Positions 25,722 to 34,605 of a DNA stretch of 64,000 nt are shown here, in pieces. The stretch lies in the NCBI GenBank assembly GCA_028280845.1, contig JANQKZ010000038.1, positions 285,876 through 349,875 on the forward strand, read 5' to 3'. A program made the translations under genes and the position numbers. The DNA comes from Opitutales bacterium (GTDB lineage Bacteria > Verrucomicrobiota > Verrucomicrobiia > Opitutales > JABSRG01). Every line of letters begins with the position of its first letter. The first letter of the stretch is position 1. Under the pieces are notes generated by a model, which saw only the letters and a program-made list of their open reading frames with translations, did no database searches and had not been told where the DNA came from.

Positions 25722-26306
25722 CTAGACATGAAGCGCCCGCTCCACCACATAGAGCACCGGCAAATTCGGGTGATTGGCCATATTCGGATCCGGCCACTTC
25801 ACCGCATATCGGGCTTCCGGTAAACTGCGAAGTAAGTCCACTACCGCCGCTGCTTCTTCCCGCCCACCGGGGTGCCCACGGTAAGCCACCAGGGTCAGCG
25901 CACCTCCCTCCCGGAGCAGCGGAAGGGCCATCCGCAGGGCGGTGACTGTGGATGCGGGATGGGTAATCTTCGATTTATTGCCGCCCGGCAAGTAGCCCAG
26001 GTTGAACATGATTGCGTCAACCTTCCCCCCAATCCGGCCCACCGGAATTAACGTTTCCAATTGGGCATGATCTCCCTGTATCAGCGTTACCCGATCCCTC
26101 AATCCAGCGGCGTTGAGCCGATCCTCGGCAGACTGAATCGCTTCCGCCTGGATATCTATGCCCCATACATGGCCGTGCAGACCCACCTGTTCGGCCAAAA
26201 ACCGAGTATCGTACCCATTACCCACCGTCGCATCGATGGCAAACTGCAGCCCATCCTCCACAGCCGAAAGCGCCTGGTGGGCCAAGTCAACCGCCCGACG
26301 ACTCAT
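25722..26306 (-). CDS. MnmM/YtqB-like class I SAM methyltransferase
   Basis: The 194-residue protein has the SAM-binding motif AIDATVGNGYDTRFLA, the acidic end of strand 2 (GIDIQ), and the family-specific NLGYLPGGNKSKITHP block. That block is characteristic of the YtqB group; B. subtilis YtqB (MnmM) is known to methylate nm5(s2)U at the tRNA wobble position. The gene overlaps the upstream MnmC1-like oxidase by ATGA, suggesting that the two carry out the two last steps of mnm5(s2)U synthesis that E. coli MnmC combines. Assignment to the family is firm; the substrate is inferred. Confidence 0.78.
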   Translation of the reverse strand: MSRRAVDLAHQALSAVEDGLQFAIDATVGNGYDTRFLAEQVGLHGHVWGIDIQAEAIQSAEDRLNAAGLRDRVTLIQGDHAQLETLIPVGRIGGKVDAIMFNLGYLPGGNKSKITHPASTVTALRMALPLLREGGALTLVAYRGHPGGREEAAAVVDLLRSLPEARYAVKWPDPNMANHPNLPVLYVVERALHV

Positions 26307-27391
26307 GGCAGTTCGAGGGGAGCATCCAGAAACCTCAACCGGCGGTCGATCCGGATTTCCTCATCCAGGGCTTCCCCGTTGACCAGGAAATTTGACAGGG
26401 CATGGGCCATTGCGGGCCCCAGCAACGACCCTTTGCTCCCCAGACCATTCAGTATTCCCAGCCGGGAATCGAGAGGGTGCAGTCCTAAATAGGGCTTGGA
26501 ATCATTCGTTCCCGGACGGATCCCGGCCCGGTGTCCCGTAACCGGATAACGGGAACCACTTAAGCTTCGAAGCGCTTTCATGATTTCGGCCATCCCGGTA
26601 ATACTCGGCCCGCTTTCGAGCCCGCTCCATCCGTAGGTAGCTCCCACCCGGGCGGAATAGGGTCCGGTCGGCAAGACCCACTTCCCCCGATTGATGATAT
26701 AATCGGGCAACGCGTAATCCGTTTTTATGTCGAGGACTTCGCCCTTGCTCAAGCGGAAATCCAACCAGGCGAACCAAGGATTTTCCGCCCCTTTGTAACC
26801 TTCACAAAATATTACTTTTTGCGCGCTTACCCCATTCCACCGGAGCCCTGTATCGCCGTTCGCCAGCTCCAGATCACCATAGGCAAATTTAGAGTCCACC
26901 AGCATATCGCGGGAGAGGAAGTGCCTTCGCAACTGCTCCACCAGATCTGCTACGGCCAGCCAACCCGCCTGGTGAATCTCAAAACTCCCGAAAGGATCTT
27001 CCTGATGTTCCCCGAAATGGCCGCATTCAAAGCGGTCCCCTAACCAGTCCGCATATTCAGGATCCGCTTTCCGCTCCTCCCATAACTGGATTTCCTCCGG
27101 ATCCTGAAAGATACGGATCAGCTGTTGGGGGGTGAAGTAGGGTTGCCCGAATGCCTTTTCCAGCGTCTGGTAGGTGTCCCGGGCAAGGGGAAGATAGGCA
27201 TCCACATTCCAGCTCTTTACGATGCGCTTTCCGGTGACAGGGTTAAGGATACCCGCGGCTACCGGATAGGCGGCATGCTCTGTTTGCGTATCCACGATGC
27301 AAATACGAGCACCGCGGTGAATGAGTTCCCAGCCAAGCAGACTCCCGGCGAGCCCCTGCCCTACAATCAGATAATCGACGGACCGGCCCAT
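26303..27391 (-). CDS. FAD-dependent DAO-family oxidoreductase, MnmC1-like
   Basis: This 362-residue protein begins with a dinucleotide-binding motif (YLIVGQGLAGSLLGWEL) and has the DAO-family end AGIRPGTNDSKPYLGLHP ... GILNGLGSKGSLLGPAMAHAL. The C-terminal block resembles the oxidase half of MnmC (MnmC1), which converts cmnm5(s2)U to nm5(s2)U in tRNA. The next gene, overlapping by four bases, is an MnmM-like methyltransferase, which strengthens that reading. A general amine or amino-acid oxidase is the alternative. Confidence 0.75.
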   Translation of the reverse strand: MGRSVDYLIVGQGLAGSLLGWELIHRGARICIVDTQTEHAAYPVAAGILNPVTGKRIVKSWNVDAYLPLARDTYQTLEKAFGQPYFTPQQLIRIFQDPEEIQLWEERKADPEYADWLGDRFECGHFGEHQEDPFGSFEIHQAGWLAVADLVEQLRRHFLSRDMLVDSKFAYGDLELANGDTGLRWNGVSAQKVIFCEGYKGAENPWFAWLDFRLSKGEVLDIKTDYALPDYIINRGKWVLPTGPYSARVGATYGWSGLESGPSITGMAEIMKALRSLSGSRYPVTGHRAGIRPGTNDSKPYLGLHPLDSRLGILNGLGSKGSLLGPAMAHALSNFLVNGEALDEEIRIDRRLRFLDAPLELP

Positions 27392-27400
27392 TGCTCAAAA

Positions 27401-28771
27401 TTACGGACCCCTCGAGCCAGGGTCAAGATTGGCCACCTCCGCTTTATCATTCTCTCTGAGCCAGGAAATGAGGCCTATGATCGTTGGGGTCTTCCCCTGG
27501 GCCAACACGCCCCGGCGGAATATCTTGGCTCCGGACCAAACCATGAACGTCGTGAAGAGAATATTGATCAAGAGGCCTATCCACAGCTGCCAAGCCTCCG
27601 GACCGGGCTCCGTGCACAGGCGAATAGTCATCAGGAAAGGATAAAACATGGGCAAGATGCTCGCCCAACTGGCAAAGGGGGTATGGGGCGACTCCAGGAT
27701 CGCTATCGCGATAAAGAAGGGAAGCATCAGGAACAAAACGGCGAAACCCGCGAAATTCTGCGTGTCCTTCAACTCGGAACAGGCAGCCCCAATCGCCGCC
27801 CACAGGGATCCCAGACACAGGAGGGTAAGGATCAAAAATACGGGAAACCACGGAATCAAGGCAACCGGCAGGTCATCTCCGAAGCCTCGCCAAAACAGCA
27901 CGATAAAGCCCGGGATCAGGTATACAAATCCAAGGGTCAGTGATACGCCAACCGATCCTGCAAGCTTCCCGGCCATGAGCTCCAGGGGGGTCACCGAAGC
28001 TAATAACACCTCGACGATCTTGTTCATCTTTTCCTCCATCACCGTATTCAACATTATGGGAGAACTCATGTTGGCGCAGAAAAAGAGCAACATCATAGCT
28101 CCCATGGGGAGCAGGAAGGTCACGATCGGATTATCTTTCTCCGGCTCCACCATTTCGCCTCGCTCATTAAATTCCGCCAGGCTGAAACGATCCAGGTCCG
28201 TCCGCGATGTCATCTTGCGGACCTCCTCCGGGTCGATTCCCGCTTCCTTCAGTTTTATATTCCGAATGGCCTGGTTTAAAGTCCGGTCCAGCCAACTGGG
28301 GAGCGCTGAATAGGTTTGGTTCTGCGAATAGTAGCGCATCCGTTCCCCTTCCCGACTGTCAAATACGTCCGCTTCGATAATGAGAAAGGCAAAAGTGCCT
28401 CCCGCCCGGACCCGGTCCGATAAAGCCACTAGGAGTTCCCTTTCCTCCAGAATCGGCCCATCGTATGGTTCGGGGAGAAACCGGGCTTCTATTTGCACGC
28501 CGGCTACCCCATTTTCGTATTCAAAAATATCATACTCATTGTGCTTCTGAGCCGCCTCGATCAAGGGAGACATCAGCTGCCCGGTCCGATCCACCACCAC
28601 CACCGTTCGCGCACTCAGGTCCCGGCTCGACTCAGCTACAATCGTGACGCCCACGAAAAACACGATCATCGCAGGAGACATCAGGAGCAGAATGATGAAG
28701 GTTTTGGTCAGAACGAATTGACGATATTCAGTCAGGGCAACCGTCCAGATTTTCCGAAGATTTAAATTCAT
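27401..28771 (-). CDS. ABC-2 type exporter permease (NatB-like)
   Basis: This 456-residue membrane protein has an N-terminal helix after KIWTVALTEYRQFVLTKTF, a large extracytoplasmic domain (about 45-235), and a cluster of five or six helices at 240-430. That is the NatB/ABC-2 permease layout. Its start overlaps the ATPase stop by ATGA, so the two form one unit. Possible exports are Na+ or small amphiphiles; not determinable here. Confidence 0.85.
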   Translation of the reverse strand: MNLNLRKIWTVALTEYRQFVLTKTFIILLLMSPAMIVFFVGVTIVAESSRDLSARTVVVVDRTGQLMSPLIEAAQKHNEYDIFEYENGVAGVQIEARFLPEPYDGPILEERELLVALSDRVRAGGTFAFLIIEADVFDSREGERMRYYSQNQTYSALPSWLDRTLNQAIRNIKLKEAGIDPEEVRKMTSRTDLDRFSLAEFNERGEMVEPEKDNPIVTFLLPMGAMMLLFFCANMSSPIMLNTVMEEKMNKIVEVLLASVTPLELMAGKLAGSVGVSLTLGFVYLIPGFIVLFWRGFGDDLPVALIPWFPVFLILTLLCLGSLWAAIGAACSELKDTQNFAGFAVLFLMLPFFIAIAILESPHTPFASWASILPMFYPFLMTIRLCTEPGPEAWQLWIGLLINILFTTFMVWSGAKIFRRGVLAQGKTPTIIGLISWLRENDKAEVANLDPGSRGP

Positions 28772-29802
28772 CGCGCGTCCTCCCCCTGGGTTTCCTTCGC
28801 CTCCTCGGGTGATGGCCGAGCAATACGGACGAAGATATCGTGTAAATTAGGAGGTGTGATTTCAAAATACTCGATCTGGCACTCGCCGGCCAGGCGATTC
28901 AACAATCCCTGAGGCTCTTCGATTCCTTTCAACTCCTGGTATCGGCCAAAGTCGCGCATCGTGGCCTCTCCAATGACGCTCGAAATGCGTTGGGCAGCCT
29001 CGAACCCCGAGAGGCCTCCCAGGCGGACCCGCACCGTATCATCCCCGTAATCTGACTGGATCTGTGCCATCGTTCCATCCAGAACCTTATTCCCTTCATA
29101 GATCATGAGGATCGTATCGCACATTTTTTCGGCCATACCCATATCATGAGTGGAAAATAAAATCGTGGTGCCCTGGTTGCGCATTTCCAGGATACTCTCG
29201 CGAATGATTTCCATATTCACCGGATCCAATCCACTGAAAGGTTCATCCAGAATCAAAAACTTGGGCTCATTCAACACCGAGCCGATAAACTGGATTTTCT
29301 GCGCCATTCCCTTCGACAAGGTTTCCACCTTTTTGGCATAGACATCCTCCAGACCCATACGCTCCAGCCAGGTTTTACTTCGTGCCTGTATGTTTCGCTC
29401 GGATACATTTTTCAACCGGGCAAAGTAGGCCAGCTGGTGGGCTACTTTCATTTTCTTGTATAGCCCCCGCTCTTCCGGAAGGTAGCTCACCTGGTCATTC
29501 GCCAATCGAGAGCCCTCCTTTCCAAAAACCCGCACCACCCCCTCATCCGGTTGAATGATATCCAGAATCATCCGCAAGGTCGTCGTCTTCCCCGACCCAT
29601 TCGGACCAATGATTCCGCAAATCGTGCCTTCGGGTATCGCCGTGGTCAGGGAGTTGACCGCCACTTTTTCACCAAATCGCTTTGAGATTGAATCCAGTTC
29701 CACCGCATTCACGCCCGGAGTGTCACCCCTCTCCCCCGTCCTGTCTAGAGCAGATTGAAAAAATGTGGGAATTCTTCCGCCCTGGGTCAGACCCGTCTCC
29801 AA
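28768..29802 (-). CDS. ABC transporter ATP-binding protein (NatA-like)
   Basis: This ATPase has Walker A GPNGSGKTT, a signature LSKGMAQK in place of LSGGQ, Walker B FLILDEPFSGLD, and an H-loop in FSTHDM. A C-terminal domain of about 100 residues follows, as in NatA-type exporters (DUF4162-like). The longest frame starts at 29802, but the first 30 residues are not domain-like. A GTG at 29712 (giving NAVELDSISKRFG) behind a GGAG-rich stretch is the likelier start. Pairs with the permease that overlaps its 3' end. Confidence 0.88.
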   Translation of the reverse strand: METGLTQGGRIPTFFQSALDRTGERGDTPGVNAVELDSISKRFGEKVAVNSLTTAIPEGTICGIIGPNGSGKTTTLRMILDIIQPDEGVVRVFGKEGSRLANDQVSYLPEERGLYKKMKVAHQLAYFARLKNVSERNIQARSKTWLERMGLEDVYAKKVETLSKGMAQKIQFIGSVLNEPKFLILDEPFSGLDPVNMEIIRESILEMRNQGTTILFSTHDMGMAEKMCDTILMIYEGNKVLDGTMAQIQSDYGDDTVRVRLGGLSGFEAAQRISSVIGEATMRDFGRYQELKGIEEPQGLLNRLAGECQIEYFEITPPNLHDIFVRIARPSPEEAKETQGEDAR

Positions 29803-29956
29803 ATCCCTACAACATTCTAATTACTAGGTATTTAGCCCGCTTTTATGCTCTTTTTTCTATCTAGGTTAACCAAGAAATTTGATGAAAATCTATATCCAAT
29901 ATTCCTCGCTAACGCCCTTATAGTGCGCTTTTTCGCCTTTAATTCTCAAAAGATCA

Positions 29957-29980
29957 AAAAATGAAAATTAATGCAAATTT
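29957..29980. promoter_or_regulatory. Candidate operator dyad, site E, before the TonB receptor
   Basis: TGAA (29962-29965), six bases, TGCA (29972-29975) in an A/T-rich frame. It matches the reverse complement of site B (9381-9404) at 22 of 24 positions. The site is about 120 bp upstream of the preferred receptor start at 30096, which places it in the promoter or early leader. Confidence 0.55.
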
Positions 29981-30095
29981 TTGTTTGACGCGGGAGGGGT
30001 CGTGGCTTTCAGTAAGGCATGCTGGAAAAAGCTCCGTGCGGGGCTATATTTCCAAACCCCTACAAACCCAAACTTGTACCCCAAGGAAAATGACT

Positions 30096-33086
30096 ATGAA
30101 TCAGTATCCCCTTCGCTGGCGGGCATTGCTATGCGCCTTCAGTGTGTTTTTCGGCTTCGGAACAAGTGTTCTGATAGCCCAGGAAGTGGACGAGTCCGAA
30201 GATTCTGATACGACCGAACAAGAGGAAATCGAAGAATTATCTCCCTTTGAAGTGAGTGTAGAAGGTGACCGTGGTTACTACGCAACCAACACCATTTCCG
30301 GCTCACGGATCAGCACGGCCCTTCAAGATATGCCGATGCCTATTGAGGTGATCACCTCCGAGTTTATTGAAGACACCGGAGCCCTGGACCTCCGCGAATC
30401 CTTAAAGTATTCAGCAGGAGTTATCCTCGATTCCCAAAATGACGCCGGAGCCAATCTGGATGACGTTCCCGGTGGGGTCCACAACGGTGGTGGAGCAACC
30501 AATAACATCTCAAGCACCACGATTAAGATTCGTGGTTTTGTGACCGACAACTCCCTGCGTAAGGGATTTCGCCGCCAGCACGGTTCGGACTCCATCAACA
30601 TCGACCGCGTGGAAGTGGTTCGTGGTCCTGCCGCCCTCCTCTACGGTATCGGAAACTTCGGTGGTATTGTGAATTACCTGCCGAAGCGCCCCCTCGGCAT
30701 CAACCAGACCACTGTGACCGCTCTCGTCGGCAAGGATGCCCTCTATCGCGCCACCATCGACCACACCGCACCCATCAATGACACACTGGGTTACCGCGTA
30801 ACCGCTGCTGCCGAGACAGCCAACCACTGGACCTTCGAACAAAGCCGCGACAAGTGGTTTGTCTCCCCTGTTATCGAGTGGCAGCCCTTCACCAAATCCA
30901 AACTGACCCTGGATTTTGAAATCGGAAACGAGAAGGTAAACGGCATTGGTTTCCAGCGCATGCGCGCTCGCGGCGACCTGAGCCTGGACAATTCCATTGA
31001 TCAGCCCGACCGTTTGCAAAAAGCGGGATTTGTCGATTTTGAAGGCATCGATGAACGCAAGTTCCGCCTCTCCGGCCCCGATACCTTTGTCGATACCAAA
31101 GCTTACAATTTGTTAGCTGAATACAATCAGAACATCATTCGTGGGGTAGACTTCCTCGTCGGCTACAATCACGCCAAGGCGGACAATGAGATACGTGACA
31201 TCATCGCTAACTCCTACGTTCGTGGAGCCGGTCCCGAAAACCTCCGCAGCACGATTACCGTTCTGCCCTTCGAGACCCTCAATGGGGACCCCATTTATGA
31301 CGGTGAGATTTTCAACCCGAATCTGGGCAACCAGAATGTGATCCTGACCGATACGATTTTGACCTATGCATGGCAGGATAGCGAAGTCAACCGCACCCGC
31401 GATGAATTCCGCGCCGAGCTGACCGCCAATTTTGATCTCTTTCAAAACTCGGAATGGCTAAATATGAACCATCTCTTCCTGGCTGGGTATTCCTGGTTGG
31501 AAGCTCAAACCGAAAGAAAAGCTTTCAGCTCCGGTGCGGGTTCCCGTGCTTCCCAACTCTACCGGGATCCAAATAATTTGAATCCGATTCGTTTCGGAGA
31601 GGGTGTCCTCGACGATGGTACCCCTGACGGAATGGTTGGATTTGATCCCCTTTTGCAAGTCTCCCAAAGTGAGAATGTTTCCAACAACGAAGGCCTCTAC
31701 GCTGTCTGGCAAGGTCGGTTCTGGAATGAGCGTATCACTGCTATTGCCGGTATTCGTGACGACAAAAACAAAGTCAAAATTACTGACTACACCTTTAGCG
31801 GTGGCAACCAGACCGGGACCTCCACCAACGAACCTGAAACCCAACAGCAAACCACCAATCAGTTTGGTCTTTCGGTTGAAGTCCTCCCAGGCGTCACCGT
31901 CTTCGGCCTCATGTCTGAAGGTCTGCAGCCAAATTTTGATGGAGATCGCGATGGTAATGGAAATGCTATCGCTGCCACTCTGGCGGAAAGTGAAGAGGTG
32001 GGTATCAAACTGAACCTTTTCGATAGCCGCCTGGCCATGACCGCCAGCACGTATAAAATCAACGTGACCGGTGCCTCTACCCTCCCCGCATGGTGGACGC
32101 CTGCCCCGGCCAAAGGTCGTTATGATCCCACTCAACCCACGGTTTACAACCTCTCAGGGGGTGTGGTCGGCGACTTCAACGCCGCGCACGTGGCGAACAT
32201 CGACCTCTGGAACAACGCCCTCTCCGTGGGCGATGCCTTCTTCCAGGATGGAACGCCATATATCACGGTGCTCGACGCCAATGGGAACGACACCCAATAC
32301 GGCGCGGCCTATCTCGATGCCATCATGGATTGGCCTCGTTCCGGCAACGGCTGGCCCGGCTGGATCTACGCCGGTAACGATTTTACCGATGATCCTTCCA
32401 ACAATGCCGCCCAGGACTGGGGGGCCGGGTCCGCCGGAACTTATGAAGCCAAGCTCGTCAGTGAGCAGGAGTCGACCGGCTATGAACTGCAGTTCCTCCT
32501 CACCCCCCTTCCCAACTGGCAGATCGTCTTCAATTACGCCAATACCAAACGGGAAATCATCAGCGCCGGGCAGTTCCCCCGCTATCCCTACCCGCAAGAC
32601 CGTTGGGCCATCTGGTACTTCCCGGATGGGAACTGGGGTCTGCAAGGCGTTCCCCTGGAAGAGGCGTATGTCGACCCGCAAGACACCTCCACTTGGACCG
32701 GTGGACCGGCTTCCACCAACGGTGAGTCTCTGGACGACACCCCTGAGCACGACATCGGGTTCTGGACCAGCTATGGATTCCGCGAAGGTGCCCTTGAAGG
32801 CCTGACCCTCGGCTTCGGTGGGGATTATCAAAGTAAGCGCGCCTACCTGACCGGCTTTACCGTCGGGGGTAATGCCATCACCGATGCCAACGGAAACCGG
32901 ATTTCCCTCTTCACGGATGAAAAGCTCATCCTGAACGCCATGGCTCGCTACGAGTTCACCCTCTGGGACGACAAGCCTTCCAATATTCAGGTGAACGTCG
33001 ATAACTTCACCAACGATAAAAGCCTTTACGGTTACGTCTACGAGGCAGGCTTAAGCTGGCGTGTGTTCTTCGGAACCACCTGGTAA
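30096..33086 (+). CDS. TonB-dependent outer-membrane receptor
   Basis: The 996-residue form starting at 30096 has a clear signal peptide (MNQYPLRWRALLCAF ... VLIAQ) and an AAGGA ribosome site 8 bases before the ATG. The open frame begins earlier (29961), but that extension overlaps the operator and would bury the signal. After an acidic linker comes ELSPFEVSV, then the plug domain (TALQDMPMPIEVITSEFI, NIDRVEVVRGPAALLYG) and a long beta barrel ending in an aromatic residue (WRVFFGTTW). It should import an oligosaccharide or metal complex using TonB energy. Shared operator sequence with the glucan genes suggests a glucan oligosaccharide. Confidence 0.92.
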   Translation: MNQYPLRWRALLCAFSVFFGFGTSVLIAQEVDESEDSDTTEQEEIEELSPFEVSVEGDRGYYATNTISGSRISTALQDMPMPIEVITSEFIEDTGALDLRESLKYSAGVILDSQNDAGANLDDVPGGVHNGGGATNNISSTTIKIRGFVTDNSLRKGFRRQHGSDSINIDRVEVVRGPAALLYGIGNFGGIVNYLPKRPLGINQTTVTALVGKDALYRATIDHTAPINDTLGYRVTAAAETANHWTFEQSRDKWFVSPVIEWQPFTKSKLTLDFEIGNEKVNGIGFQRMRARGDLSLDNSIDQPDRLQKAGFVDFEGIDERKFRLSGPDTFVDTKAYNLLAEYNQNIIRGVDFLVGYNHAKADNEIRDIIANSYVRGAGPENLRSTITVLPFETLNGDPIYDGEIFNPNLGNQNVILTDTILTYAWQDSEVNRTRDEFRAELTANFDLFQNSEWLNMNHLFLAGYSWLEAQTERKAFSSGAGSRASQLYRDPNNLNPIRFGEGVLDDGTPDGMVGFDPLLQVSQSENVSNNEGLYAVWQGRFWNERITAIAGIRDDKNKVKITDYTFSGGNQTGTSTNEPETQQQTTNQFGLSVEVLPGVTVFGLMSEGLQPNFDGDRDGNGNAIAATLAESEEVGIKLNLFDSRLAMTASTYKINVTGASTLPAWWTPAPAKGRYDPTQPTVYNLSGGVVGDFNAAHVANIDLWNNALSVGDAFFQDGTPYITVLDANGNDTQYGAAYLDAIMDWPRSGNGWPGWIYAGNDFTDDPSNNAAQDWGAGSAGTYEAKLVSEQESTGYELQFLLTPLPNWQIVFNYANTKREIISAGQFPRYPYPQDRWAIWYFPDGNWGLQGVPLEEAYVDPQDTSTWTGGPASTNGESLDDTPEHDIGFWTSYGFREGALEGLTLGFGGDYQSKRAYLTGFTVGGNAITDANGNRISLFTDEKLILNAMARYEFTLWDDKPSNIQVNVDNFTNDKSLYGYVYEAGLSWRVFFGTTW

Positions 33087-33132
33087 TCCGGCTCACCCCC
33101 CCCCGGCCCTCTGTTTAGAAGCCAACCTTTCA

Positions 33133-33167
33133 CGAAGGCCACCCTCCTGGTGGCCTTCGTTTTTTTT
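33133..33167 (+). terminator. Intrinsic terminator after TonB receptor
   Basis: An 11-bp perfect stem (CGAAGGCCACC / GGTGGCCTTCG) with a 5-base loop is followed by eight Ts. It ends receptor transcription and separates it from the LacI-family gene at 33214. Confidence 0.93.
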
Positions 33168-33213
33168 CTGGCGTTACATGTCGTCTTTTTGCCAACTTTG
33201 AAATGTTCTGCTT

Positions 33214-34257
33214 ATGCAAAAAATTAATCAGAATTACATCGCTGAAAGTTTAAACCTATCAGTTACGACGATTTCACGGTGTTTTACCAACCACCCGAAA
33301 ATCAATCCCCAGACTCGGGCCAAGGTCCTGAAATTCGCCCTCGACCACGGCTACAACTACAATGCCTTCCGCAACCGGAAGACCCCGCGTAAACCCGAGG
33401 CGGGACGAATCGCTGTCCTGGTCGGCGTTTCCGAACAAAACCAGGACGCGGCGGGGGTCGCCGCCCGGGTGTTCAGCGGCATCACCCAGAAAGCCGCCGC
33501 CCTCGATTATCGCCTCAACCTGTTCTACGTCGATCCGCGAACCTTTAATCCCAAGATGCGGTCCCGCCGGATCATTCCCGGTTCTTCCCACAATGACTGG
33601 TCCGGCATTATTCTGGTCTTCCCCTTTAAGAAGGAGGCCGTCGAAGCCCTCTCCACCAAATACCATGTCATCTCCGTCCTCGACGAATATGACGACCTAT
33701 CCATCGATAGCATCAACCCGGACCAGAGCCGGGGCATCTCCATGATGGTGCGCCACCTCTTTGACTCCGGCCATCGCCGCTTTGGCTTTCTCAGTTGGAA
33801 ATACGAACACCTGGACACCCCGTGGGTCGAAAAGCGCCTCGGGGCCTACGTGGAGTACCTCTACCGGCTTGAACTCCCCTTTAACCCCGATGACGTTCTC
33901 TATATTCCCGAAGCTATTGCCCGGGACCCGGATCAGGGAGCCGAACGGGTCATCCGGCAGATGGAAGCCGGCATGACCGGCCTCGTCTGTGCCGCGGATC
34001 ACCAGGCCCATGAGCTCATTCTGCGGTTGAAAGAAAAAGGGGTCAGCGTCCCCGGCGACTTGTCCATTACCGGATATGACGGAATTCCCACCCCATCCGG
34101 CCTGCCCCAGCTCACGACCTACAGCACCCCCTTCCGCGAAGTCGGCAACTCCGGGATCGTTTCCCTCCAGCGCCGCATCGACCACCCGCTCTCCAGCCGC
34201 AGCCATATCCTCATCGACGGGGACATCATCGAAGGCGATACCACCCGACAGCTGTAG
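33214..34257 (+). CDS. LacI-family transcriptional regulator
   Basis: The 347-residue protein has an N-terminal LacI HTH (YIAESLNLSVTTISRCFTNHPKINPQTRAKVLKFALDHGY in overlapping segments, about 7-47) and a periplasmic-binding-protein-like effector domain (65-340). The hinge after GYNYN reads AFRNRK instead of the usual ARxL, and the Leu that normally intercalates at a central CpG is not evident. That would fit an operator without the central CG, like the TGCA-N6-TGCA dyads in this window. It is a candidate regulator of the receptor and glucan genes (inference). Confidence 0.88.
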   Translation: MQKINQNYIAESLNLSVTTISRCFTNHPKINPQTRAKVLKFALDHGYNYNAFRNRKTPRKPEAGRIAVLVGVSEQNQDAAGVAARVFSGITQKAAALDYRLNLFYVDPRTFNPKMRSRRIIPGSSHNDWSGIILVFPFKKEAVEALSTKYHVISVLDEYDDLSIDSINPDQSRGISMMVRHLFDSGHRRFGFLSWKYEHLDTPWVEKRLGAYVEYLYRLELPFNPDDVLYIPEAIARDPDQGAERVIRQMEAGMTGLVCAADHQAHELILRLKEKGVSVPGDLSITGYDGIPTPSGLPQLTTYSTPFREVGNSGIVSLQRRIDHPLSSRSHILIDGDIIEGDTTRQL

Positions 34258-34605
34258 TCCCCACCGGACACCAGCCACTCGGACGATTCCACACATACCG
34301 ATTTGGGCGAAAACGGGAGGGCTGAATGTCCAAACCCCAGAAATCAGGCACCGCCTGACATCGCTCTAGCTTGCTCGATCGTCCTGCAGCTCTCTACGTC
34401 AAGGGGTTTGAGTCGTTCTTGAGGAAAAGCCAACGCTACACCCTGCCCGTTCCCTGCTTCTCGAATCAGATCCACGACCGCTCAACCATAGCAGCTGATG
34501 AATTCAACCCCATCCCTGCTTTTCAAATTGTCCCTCCAACCCATTTAAGCTAAGCTCCCCGAATAAACGTGCACGACGCATGTCCACTATGCTGTCAGCC
34601 AAAGA
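34258..34605. other. Gene-free 348 bp at left edge of the cassette-like island
   Basis: No convincing gene, RNA or terminator is visible. Short frames here have no recognisable sequence. Base composition falls toward the AT-richer block that starts with the SDR gene at 34606, so this is probably the boundary of an acquired region. Confidence 0.4.

Noticed and set aside
29961..30095. N-terminal extension of the TonB receptor
   Set aside because: It would hide the signal peptide and its start codon lies in an operator-like dyad; a better ribosome site precedes 30096.
33180..33213. A sixth TGCA-type dyad before the LacI-family gene
   Set aside because: ATGTT...ATGCA words are present but spaced 11 bp apart and without inverted flanks, so they do not fit the five-site pattern.
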